Part shown: one piece after another, positions 7,428-13,629 of the stretch | Numbering within the stretch: the stretch's first letter is position 1 | How the letters are laid out: the number at the start of each line of letters is the position of its first letter | From: an uncultured Opitutia bacterium | GTDB lineage: Bacteria > Verrucomicrobiota > Verrucomicrobiia > Opitutales > UBA953 | Direction of reading: 5' to 3' | NCBI GenBank assembly: GCA_903879465.1 | Contig: CAIRLQ010000120.1 | Span: forward strand, 1 to 15,172 | DNA length: 15,172 bases | Position numbers and translations under genes: made by a program | The notes under the pieces: model-generated | Database searches by the model: none | What the model saw: the letters and a program-made list of their open reading frames with translations, nothing else | What the model was told of the DNA's origin: nothing

Positions 7428-8374
7428 GCCATTTCATTCCAAAGCTCTTGCCAGCGGATATTGAGCAAGCCGCGCGCGACTGGTCCGGCTGCATGGCGAT
7501 CACGGCCGTCCATTTCAAAGCGACCGAGCGTATCGAACCCGATGGCGCAAGCGTGCGGATCCTGAGCGGCGAGCCACAGGGCGGCTTGGCGGCCGAAGGC
7601 GGTTTCGAAAGAAGACGAGTAAATCACCGGACCGCTGCGGGCACGGCGCCAGCGGAGCACTTCATCCCAGTCGCCGGCGAGGCATGGTTTCACGACGACA
7701 GGCCCCGGCCATTCAATGCCTTGCGGCGTCAGGAAAGATTCATCGAGCGCGATTTTCTCAGGTCCGAGCGAAGCGTAGCCCGGGTGGCCGGGCGGCAGCG
7801 GTTGCTCCAGAAACTCCATGTTAGGCAAGTTGCGCACCAGGCCGGCCCAAGCACGGGCCTGCTCAAGATTGAGGGAGCCGTTGGCGTCGAGACGGAAGCG
7901 AAGCGTCGGAGCGCATTGGCCGAGTAAGTCCAGCAACGGACCACTGTCCGTATCGCCAAGAATCTTGAGCTTGATCGTGTGATACCCCTGGGACGCCTTT
8001 TCGGCGACGCCCTCCGCGGTCGGCGAGGTCGCGAGCCCAGCGCAGGGCAACGAGCCTGCGAAGGACTCGATTTCACTCCAGTGCTGGCAGGAAGAAAGCG
8101 CTGCGCTCAGGCAAGGCAGACTGCTCCGCGAGGCGGCGATCGTGGCTTGGAGGCGGGAGAGGCTGCCTTGAGCAGAGCGCAGCGCTTCCACGACCTGGTC
8201 ACAGTTCTCAGTTTGGAAGCCCGGCCAAGGTGCGGCTTCGCCGTAGCCGACGCCTTGGTCATCCTCTGTGCGGAGCAGGACGCGATCAACTGCCTCCACC
8301 GTGCCGTGGCCGGTGGTGATGGGTTGCCGGAACCTTCGGCGCACCCTCAGAAAGTCGATTTTACCACTGTTCAT
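7424..8374 (-). CDS. menC: o-Succinylbenzoate synthase MenC (enolase superfamily)
   Basis: MenC dehydrates SHCHC to o-succinylbenzoate in menaquinone synthesis. The 316-residue product has the enolase-superfamily layout: a capping domain with GYGEAAPWPGF, then the barrel with catalytic lysines in TIKLK (Lys135 and Lys137), metal ligands Asp163 (LDANGS), Glu190 (EQP) and Asp211 (LDES), and Lys229 in VVVKPCLAG, followed by YSSSFETAFG. These match MenC rather than muconate-cycloisomerase-type sequences, and the overlap with menE supports it. I chose ATG 8374, with GGAG 12 nt upstream; a TTG at 8392 would add six residues. The remaining menaquinone genes (menD, menB, menA) are not in the window, so the pathway is split across loci. 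Confidence 0.93.
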   Translation of the reverse strand: MNSGKIDFLRVRRRFRQPITTGHGTVEAVDRVLLRTEDDQGVGYGEAAPWPGFQTENCDQVVEALRSAQGSLSRLQATIAASRSSLPCLSAALSSCQHWSEIESFAGSLPCAGLATSPTAEGVAEKASQGYHTIKLKILGDTDSGPLLDLLGQCAPTLRFRLDANGSLNLEQARAWAGLVRNLPNMEFLEQPLPPGHPGYASLGPEKIALDESFLTPQGIEWPGPVVVKPCLAGDWDEVLRWRRARSGPVIYSSSFETAFGRQAALWLAAQDPHACAIGFDTLGRFEMDGRDRHAAGPVARGLLNIRWQELWNEMA

Positions 8375-8416
8375 CCCGGTGATGGTCTCCAATTGCAGCC
8401 AAGTCGCAAAATCAAT

Positions 8417-8445
8417 TTGCCAGCCCAGAGGGGGGTGCCTAACAC
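8417..8445 (+). promoter_or_regulatory. Candidate sigma-70-like promoter for guaB
   Basis: TTGCCA at 8417-8422 matches five of six bases of a -35 box, and TAACAC at 8440-8445 is a weak -10 at 17-bp spacing. Transcription would start near 8452, about 16 nt before the guaB ATG. Two small dyads overlap it: GCAAA-ATCAA-TTTGC at 8406-8420 and GGGTG-CCTAA-CACCC at 8433-8447. The match is modest and unproven; the region is the only space (93 bp) available for the divergent guaB and menC promoters. Confidence 0.3.
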
Positions 8446-8467
8446 CCTTTGGGGAAACCGACCACTC

Positions 8468-10042
8468 ATGGCCTCCTCGAAATCAAAGGGGCGCGTTTCC
8501 CTAGACGAACGCTTTTACCTCGCCGCCGACGCGTTCTTTCCCGCGAACGCTGGGCTGGGGCTAACTTACGACGACGTCTCCCTGGCCACCCGCTATTCCG
8601 AAGTCCTCCCGCGGATGACGCGGCTCGATTCTGCCCTTTCCGACGCCTTACCGCTTTCCTTACCGATCGTCTCATCCGACATGGATACGGTGACCGAACA
8701 TCGCATGGCCATCGCAATGGCGCTCAACGGAGGTCTTGGTCTCCTGCATTACAACATGTCCGAAGCGGAGCAGGTCGCCGAAGTCCGCCGGGTGAAGAAT
8801 CATATTCACGGCATGATCGGCGACCCCGCCGTCGTGTCGCCCGAAGATACGATCTCCCAGGTCCTCGCCCGCATCGAGCGCGATGGCCTTGCCTTCAGCA
8901 CCTTCCCGGTGACCGCCCCCGATGGTACGCTCCTCGGCTTGCTTCCCGGCAGCGCCGTCAAGGAACGCCACGGCCAACGTAAGGTCGTCGCGGTCATGAT
9001 TCCCCGAGACAAGGTTTTCACCGTCGTGGAGAAAGACCTTGGAAAGGACCCGATCGCCACCGCCGACCGCAAGTTCTCCGACCATGTCGGGCAGAACAAG
9101 CTATTGGTGGTCGACTCGAAGAACCGCCTCCGCGGCCTGTTCACGCTGAGCGACATCGAGCGAATCTCGGAAGAATCCCGTGCTCACGTCCGCCCGACCC
9201 GTGATAGCGATTTCCGTCTACGCGTCGGCGTCGCGGTCTCGGTGCCGCGCACGGCCGACGGAGAAATCGACCGCGCCCGCTTCCTGGCGCACGCCTCCGC
9301 CCTCGTCAATGAAGGCGCGGATGCGATCGCGATTTCGACGGCGCACGGCCACACGAAGGGCGTCGGCGATGCGCTGCGTCTTCTCCGCAAGGCGCACCGG
9401 GAACTTACACTCATCGCCGGTAACGTCACCAGCGGAGAGGGCGTCGAATTCCTCGCCGCCGCCGGAGCGGACACCGTCAAGATCGGTCAGGGCCCTGGTT
9501 CGATCTGTACCACGCGCATCGTCGCTGGCGTCGGCATCCCGCAGCTAACGGCCCTCTATGTTGCCTCCCGCGCCGCCGCCAAGAAAGGCGTCCGCATCCT
9601 CGCCGACGGCGGTATCACGAAGAGCGGCGACATCGTCAAGGCGCTCACGCTCGCCGACGCCGTCATCTTAGGAGGCCTATTGGCCGGTAGTCGTGAGGCC
9701 CCGGGTAAGCTGATGGAAATCAACGGTAAGACTTATAAAGAATATCGCGGTATGGGTTCGCATGAAGCTATGCGCAAGGGTTCGGCCGCACGTTACGGCC
9801 ATTCTTCCAGTGGTAAGTTCAACAAGGTCGCCGCGGAAGGCATCGAAGCGCTGAAGGAAGTCTCGGGCACCGTTGACCAGGTTCTCGGTACGCTGGCCGG
9901 CGGCGTGCAGAGCGGCCTCGGTTATCTTGGCGCCCAGAATCTCGCCGAGCACCGACAGCGAGCTCGTTACATTCGCGTCACCCCGGCCGGGCAGCGTGAA
10001 GCCGCCCCGCACGACGTGATTGAAATCAAAGCCGGCTCCTGA
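8468..10042 (+). CDS. guaB: Inosine-5'-monophosphate dehydrogenase (divergent active-site residues)
   Basis: GuaB oxidises IMP to XMP with NAD, the committed step to guanine nucleotides. The 524-residue protein has a split TIM barrel (GLTYDDVSL at 31-39, SDMDTVTE at 70-77), a pair of inserted CBS regions (about 115-235), the catalytic loop GQGPGSICTTR with Cys347, IMP-binding LADGG (Asp380), and the mobile flap with YRGMGS (426-431) and the Arg442-Tyr443 dyad. It departs from the family in two places: the normally invariant Asp of the DTAHGHS/DSSHGHS motif is Ser290 (STAHGHT), and the IMP phosphate-binding Ser of the GSLLAG motif is Gly403 (GGLLAG), as seen in GMP reductases. Flap, CBS insert and length favour IMPDH. 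ATG 8468 was chosen over the long open extension to 7979, which lies antisense in menC. Confidence 0.92.
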   Translation: MASSKSKGRVSLDERFYLAADAFFPANAGLGLTYDDVSLATRYSEVLPRMTRLDSALSDALPLSLPIVSSDMDTVTEHRMAIAMALNGGLGLLHYNMSEAEQVAEVRRVKNHIHGMIGDPAVVSPEDTISQVLARIERDGLAFSTFPVTAPDGTLLGLLPGSAVKERHGQRKVVAVMIPRDKVFTVVEKDLGKDPIATADRKFSDHVGQNKLLVVDSKNRLRGLFTLSDIERISEESRAHVRPTRDSDFRLRVGVAVSVPRTADGEIDRARFLAHASALVNEGADAIAISTAHGHTKGVGDALRLLRKAHRELTLIAGNVTSGEGVEFLAAAGADTVKIGQGPGSICTTRIVAGVGIPQLTALYVASRAAAKKGVRILADGGITKSGDIVKALTLADAVILGGLLAGSREAPGKLMEINGKTYKEYRGMGSHEAMRKGSAARYGHSSSGKFNKVAAEGIEALKEVSGTVDQVLGTLAGGVQSGLGYLGAQNLAEHRQRARYIRVTPAGQREAAPHDVIEIKAGS

Positions 10043-10050
10043 TCATCACC

Positions 10051-10962
10051 ATGTCCTCCCTTCTTCGCGCGATAATTCTTTTCATTGGTGGTGTCATCGT
10101 CGGAGCCGCTGCGGTCTTACTGATTGCCCCGGGATTCACAGTCGTCGTGACCCGCGCGCCTTCGGAGCAGAAGGCGATGGTCGCTAGCGCGCCTGCACTC
10201 GTACCCCCGCTCGTAGCTGTGCGAGGGCCTTCATCAGCGCCGGCGGTGGTGGCTGAAGTGAAGCCCGCCGCTGGACCTGTTAAGGCGGAGCCGCCGGTCA
10301 AAGTGGAAGTGGCCCAGCCCGCCCTTGATTTCAAGGCGATCTCCGAACACTTCATTTTCTGGCCGAAGTCAGTGACGGTGACGACCGCAACGACTGTGCA
10401 GCTGGCCGAAGACGGGAAGAAGACGGGCGAACTGGCCTTGGCTGTAGGCACGGTGCTGTCTCTCTCAAAAGTTCTCGCTGACGGGCAGCTCGAGGCCCGC
10501 GCGCGGGGGGCCAAGTTTGAAATTAACAGCATCGCGACGGACTTCGACGGCGCTTTGCGCAATCGCGTCGCCGAACTGAAAGAAAAAGGTTCCTCGTTCG
10601 CCGCCCCGTATCTTGCTGAAGCGATGCCTGCGGCCACGGCTCCGGCCGTTGCAACGGCTGCGGTCCCTGCGACGGCTGCGGTCCCTGCGACGGACGGCGC
10701 GGTTTCCGCGGCTACTCCCGCCAGCCCCAAAGCCCCTCTGACGCTCGAAGACAAGGTCAACACTCTCTTCGGCCGCAAGTCTGAGCCCAAGGTTGAAGTA
10801 AAGACCGAGCCCGCCGCTCCGACTGCCGGGCCGGCGCCGGCTGCCGCGACTGCTCCCGCCGCCGCCGTTGCGCCCGCAACCACCGGCGACATGAAAGCCG
10901 AGAAGTCTCAGGATTTGGATCGTAAGGTGAATCAGCTCTTTAAGAAGGACGCCGCCAAGTGA
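10051..10962 (+). CDS. Membrane-anchored Ala/Pro-rich protein with SH3-like core and duplicated C-terminal motif; unknown function
   Basis: I do not recognise this 303-residue protein. One membrane segment near residues 7-27 is followed by a flexible Ala/Pro/Val-rich linker (36-90), a compact strand-rich region at 92-168 (FWPKSVTVTTATTVQL, then GELALAVGTVLSLSKV and RGAKFEINSIATDFD) that looks like a bacterial SH3-type barrel, a helix rich in Glu/Lys to about 180, and a second Ala/Pro-rich tail. Within the tail a short motif occurs twice: LEDKVNTLFGRK (232-243) and LDRKVNQLFKKD (289-300), the second at the very C-terminus. The topology suggests a type II membrane protein with the bulk in the periplasm, though this is inferred. 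It starts 8 bp after guaB and overlaps the next gene by GTGA, so it is probably cotranscribed with both. Confidence 0.75.
   Translation: MSSLLRAIILFIGGVIVGAAAVLLIAPGFTVVVTRAPSEQKAMVASAPALVPPLVAVRGPSSAPAVVAEVKPAAGPVKAEPPVKVEVAQPALDFKAISEHFIFWPKSVTVTTATTVQLAEDGKKTGELALAVGTVLSLSKVLADGQLEARARGAKFEINSIATDFDGALRNRVAELKEKGSSFAAPYLAEAMPAATAPAVATAAVPATAAVPATDGAVSAATPASPKAPLTLEDKVNTLFGRKSEPKVEVKTEPAAPTAGPAPAAATAPAAAVAPATTGDMKAEKSQDLDRKVNQLFKKDAAK
10654..10693 (+). repeat. Tandem 18-bp repeat inside the Ala/Pro-rich gene
   Basis: The 18-bp unit acggctgcggtccctgcg is present twice in perfect tandem (10654-10671 and 10672-10689) followed by a partial third unit (acgg). It encodes the protein repeat TAAVPA twice within the low-complexity linker. 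Exact identity at DNA level suggests a recent slippage duplication in a flexible region. Confidence 0.9.
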
Positions 10963-11726
10963 AGTCCGCCAAGATTTTCTCCTGGAACGTGAATGGAGTC
11001 CGCTCCGCCCTTGGCAAGGGGCTCGCCGACTTCATCGCCACGGCCGACCCAGACGTGCTCTGCCTGCAGGAGACCAAGTGCGAGACCGCGGTGGCTTCCA
11101 CGCTCGGCCTATCCTTTTCTCACCAGTTCTGGCACGAAGCCGAGAAGAAGGGCTACTCCGGCACCGCCGTGCTTTCCAAGACGGCCCCGCTCAATATCGC
11201 CACGGATTTCCCGGGCGACCATCCGGCAGAAGGGCGCATCGTCACCGCCGAGTTTAAGGGCGTCTTTGTCGTCAGCGCCTACGTCCCGAATTCTCAACGC
11301 GAACTCGAGCGCCTGGACTATCGGCTCCAGTGGGACGCGGACTTCCACAAATACCTTGCCCGCCTCGCCAAGCAGAAGCCCGTCGTAGTCTGCGGCGATT
11401 TAAACGTCGCTCATGCGGAGATCGACCTCGCCAACCCGTCGACGAACCGCCGTAACGCGGGCTTTACGGACGAAGAGCGTGAATCCTTCAGCCTGCTACT
11501 TTCAAAACATGGCTTCACCGACACGTTCCGCGCGCAGCATCCCGAGCTAGCGAAACGTTATAGCTGGTGGAGTTATCGCCCGGGCATCCGCGCTCGGAAT
11601 ATCGGGTGGCGCTTAGATTACTGCCTGACGTCCGACGGATTGAAGTATTCCCAGCCCGACATCCACGACAAGGTCACCGGGTCGGATCATTGCCCCGTGT
11701 CGGTCCAGATTCAGGCCGAACTTTAA
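10959..11726 (+). CDS. xth: Exodeoxyribonuclease III (AP endonuclease, EEP family)
   Basis: This 255-residue enzyme cuts DNA at abasic sites and removes 3'-blocked ends in base-excision repair. Family motifs occur in order: WNVNGVRSAL (9-18), LQETK with metal ligand Glu38, GYSGTAVLSK (65-74), YVPNSQRELERLDYR (108-122) with Tyr108, CGDLNVAHAEIDLANP with Asp147 and Asn149, RNAGFTDEERE, WWSYRPGIRARNIGWRLDY, and the C-terminal GSDHCPV with the Asp243-His244 pair. The active site is complete and the length is normal. The GTG start overlaps the previous gene's TGA (GTGA). It shares the window's repair theme with polX but is not in its operon. The stop codon overlaps that of the convergent transporter. 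Confidence 0.96.
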   Translation: MKSAKIFSWNVNGVRSALGKGLADFIATADPDVLCLQETKCETAVASTLGLSFSHQFWHEAEKKGYSGTAVLSKTAPLNIATDFPGDHPAEGRIVTAEFKGVFVVSAYVPNSQRELERLDYRLQWDADFHKYLARLAKQKPVVVCGDLNVAHAEIDLANPSTNRRNAGFTDEERESFSLLLSKHGFTDTFRAQHPELAKRYSWWSYRPGIRARNIGWRLDYCLTSDGLKYSQPDIHDKVTGSDHCPVSVQIQAEL

Positions 11727-13243
11727 GCCGCGCCTGGTTGCTCGCCGGTCAATCGGCGCACCCACGGCACCATGAGAATCAGCAGTAGAGTCAGGCCGCC
11801 AACGAGCAGGGCCTGCTGCCCGAAGAAATGGGCGAGGGCCTGCGGGTCCTTGGCGTTGAATTCGCCGGCGACCACGCCTGCGAGTTTGTTGCCGAGCGCC
11901 GTTCCGAGGAACCAGACTCCCATGACGAGGCCGGTGAGTTTCGCGGGGGCTAGTTTCGTCATTGCGCTGAGGCCGACCGGGCTGAGGCAAAGCTCGCCGA
12001 GCGTCTGGAGGAAGTAGACGGCAATCAGCCACCAGGGGCTGACTTTACCTTCGGCCGTGAGTTTCGCCGCGGGAACAAGGAGGGCGAACGAGAGGCCGAG
12101 TAGCGCCAGCCCCCAGACAAACTTCATGGGAATCGATGGCTGCCGCACGTGCAGCTTCACCCACATCCACGCAAATAGCGGCGCCAGGGCCAGGATGAAG
12201 AGTGAGTTTACCGACTGGAACCACGACGACGGGAAGGCGTAACCGAACAGCTCGTTGTGCGTGAGATCATCGGCGAATAGGGTGAGCGTCGAGCCGGCTT
12301 GCTCAAAGACGGCCCAGAAGAGAATCGCACAGATGAAGAATACGAGGATCGCTGCGATGCGTCGGCTGTCAGGGTCGCGCTGAAATAAACCAAAATAAAT
12401 CACCCCAGCGACTGGCAAGGCGTAGACGACCAAATTGATCCAAGTGTAGTAGTCCGAGGCGATCATGACGCCCAGTAATCCGATTGTTCCCAGTGCGATG
12501 AGCACGAGTCGTCCCCACGGACGAGGGGTGGTCCTTTCGGGAGCATGGCCAATGTGCGACAGCCAATGCGAGTGGCGTAGGTAAACAATCATGCCGAAGG
12601 TCATGCCAACCCCCGCCGCCCCAAAGCCCCAGTGCCAGCTATGCAGCGGATTGAATCCCCAATTCAGCAGCAGTGTCTTGAAAGATTCATCTTGGGCCAG
12701 CCAGCCGACGACCAGCGGCGAGGCGAAAGCTCCCAGATTGATACCCATGTAGAAGAGCGAGAAGCCGGCATCGCGACGCGTGTCGCCGTGCGAATAGAGC
12801 CCACCGACGAGCGTGCTGATACTTGGCTTCAGGAGGCCGGTGCCGAGTGCCACTAAGGCGAGGCCAGCATAAAAAGACGGGATGGAATTGAAGGCCAAGG
12901 CGTAGTGCCCAGCGGTGATAATTATTCCGCCGACGAGGACGGCCCGGCGGGCGCCGATGAAATTATCCGCAAGGTAGCCCCCCAGGATGCAGACCATGTA
13001 GCTCGCCATGGTGTAATTACCGTAGATTTGAGCGGCGACTTTCTGATCCCAGCCGAGGCCGCCAAGGGCCAGCGGGGCGATCATGAAAAGTAAGAGGATG
13101 GCCCGCATTCCATAATAGGAGAAGCGCTCCCACATCTCGGCGTAGAAGAGCATGCTCAACCCCTTCGGGTGGCCGGCGATGCCGCCATGGTCACGCTCCG
13201 TGTGCCGGGCGGGGGATTCGACCCCGGGGGTGATTTCGTGCAT
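11723..13243 (-). CDS. Proton-dependent oligopeptide transporter (POT/PTR2 family)
   Basis: This roughly 506-residue, 12-14 helix inner-membrane protein is an MFS-type POT symporter that takes up di- and tripeptides with protons. The family signature EMWERFSYYG (36-45, ExxERFxYYG) sits in the first helix. GGYLADNFIGARRAVL and FYMGINLGAFASPLVVGWL match the POT MFS-loop and FYxxINxG motifs. The frame is open to 13363, but the extra 40 residues would run through the Fur-like site and resemble no POT N-terminus, so I start at the ATG 13243-13241. That ATG has no Shine-Dalgarno and lies 9 nt after a TATAAC box (13258-13253), suggesting leaderless transcription. It is divergent from feoA and tail-to-tail with xth. 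Orthologues are named dtpT/yjdL-like, but I cannot resolve which subfamily. Confidence 0.93.
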   Translation of the reverse strand: MHEITPGVESPARHTERDHGGIAGHPKGLSMLFYAEMWERFSYYGMRAILLLFMIAPLALGGLGWDQKVAAQIYGNYTMASYMVCILGGYLADNFIGARRAVLVGGIIITAGHYALAFNSIPSFYAGLALVALGTGLLKPSISTLVGGLYSHGDTRRDAGFSLFYMGINLGAFASPLVVGWLAQDESFKTLLLNWGFNPLHSWHWGFGAAGVGMTFGMIVYLRHSHWLSHIGHAPERTTPRPWGRLVLIALGTIGLLGVMIASDYYTWINLVVYALPVAGVIYFGLFQRDPDSRRIAAILVFFICAILFWAVFEQAGSTLTLFADDLTHNELFGYAFPSSWFQSVNSLFILALAPLFAWMWVKLHVRQPSIPMKFVWGLALLGLSFALLVPAAKLTAEGKVSPWWLIAVYFLQTLGELCLSPVGLSAMTKLAPAKLTGLVMGVWFLGTALGNKLAGVVAGEFNAKDPQALAHFFGQQALLVGGLTLLLILMVPWVRRLTGEQPGAA

Positions 13244-13252
13244 CGGTAGGGG

Positions 13253-13258
13253 GTTATA
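13253..13258 (-). promoter_or_regulatory. Candidate -10 box of the peptide transporter gene
   Basis: On the minus strand the hexamer TATAAC matches five of six consensus positions and lies 9 nt upstream of the ATG at 13243. Transcription would begin about 3 nt before the start codon, giving a leaderless message. No matching -35 box is evident at the usual spacing. Confidence 0.35.
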
Positions 13259-13319
13259 AGCAGCCTGGCGGGGAAGGGGGAGTCGGGAATGCAGATTGGC
13301 CTTAAGAGGAGGGTCGGCG

Positions 13320-13347
13320 TTGACAACGTTAGGCCAAGGGCTACTTT
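13320..13347 (+). promoter_or_regulatory. Candidate feoAB promoter
   Basis: A consensus TTGACA lies at 13320-13325, followed after 16 bp by TACTTT (13342-13347), a partial -10 box. Transcription would start near 13354, inside the Fur-like palindrome. The TTGACA is embedded in a perfect 11-bp dyad (CGTTG-A-CAACG, 13318-13328). The site is well placed for iron-regulated control of feoA-feoB; the -10 match is weak. Confidence 0.45.
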
Positions 13348-13363
13348 TGAGACTCATTCTCAA
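13347..13363 (+). promoter_or_regulatory. Fur-box-like operator upstream of feoA
   Basis: TTGAGACTCATTCTCAA is a 17-bp inverted repeat with seven of eight base pairs complementary. The 15-bp core (13348-13362) matches the 7-1-7 Fur site TGAGAATGATTCTCA at all but one arm position, the centre base aside. It sits just downstream of the candidate -10 and 5 nt before the feoA GTG, where a bound ferric-uptake repressor would block transcription of ferrous iron transport genes. Position and function of the neighbours support this; binding is inferred. Confidence 0.65.
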
Positions 13364-13368
13364 CTGGC

Positions 13369-13629
13369 GTGACCCCGCTATCCCAACTTCTGCCCGGCCA
13401 ATTCGGGAAGCTGGCTTCGCTCAATCCCGAGCGCGGGGTGGATCAGCGTTTGATGGCCTTAGGCCTGCTCCCTGGGATGGTGCTGAAGCTAGTTCGCAAG
13501 GCTCCTTTAGGTGATCCGCTGGCTATCGAGTTCGGCGGACAGGTCGTAAGCCTCCGCCTCGCTGAGGCCGAGAACCTCATTGTGGACGTCTCAGCCGATT
13601 GTCCCATCCAACGCCCTATAACCCCGTGA
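13369..13629 (+). CDS. feoA: Ferrous iron transport protein A (FeoA)
   Basis: FeoA is a small cytosolic SH3-like protein that assists the FeoB iron transporter. The 86-residue product shows the usual pattern: an N-terminal segment, DQRLMALGLLPGMVLKLVRKAPLGDP (25-50), IEFGGQVVSLRLAEAENLIVDV, matching FeoA features 'LxxLGLxPG' and 'APLGDP'. The N-terminal methionine comes from a GTG at 13369 with no Shine-Dalgarno, immediately after the Fur-like palindrome; the leader is therefore very short. It ends in a GTGA overlap with feoB, consistent with tight cotranslation. The C-terminal tail after the domain (SADCPIQRPITP) is short and unremarkable. Confidence 0.95.
   Translation: MTPLSQLLPGQFGKLASLNPERGVDQRLMALGLLPGMVLKLVRKAPLGDPLAIEFGGQVVSLRLAEAENLIVDVSADCPIQRPITP

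Noticed and set aside
7979..8467. Long N-terminal extension of guaB in the same frame
   Set aside because: It runs antisense through menC and resembles no IMPDH sequence. The ATG at 8468 gives a normal N-terminus.
13244..13363. 40-residue N-terminal extension of the peptide transporter
   Set aside because: It would encode through the divergent regulatory region, including the Fur-like palindrome, and matches no POT transporter.
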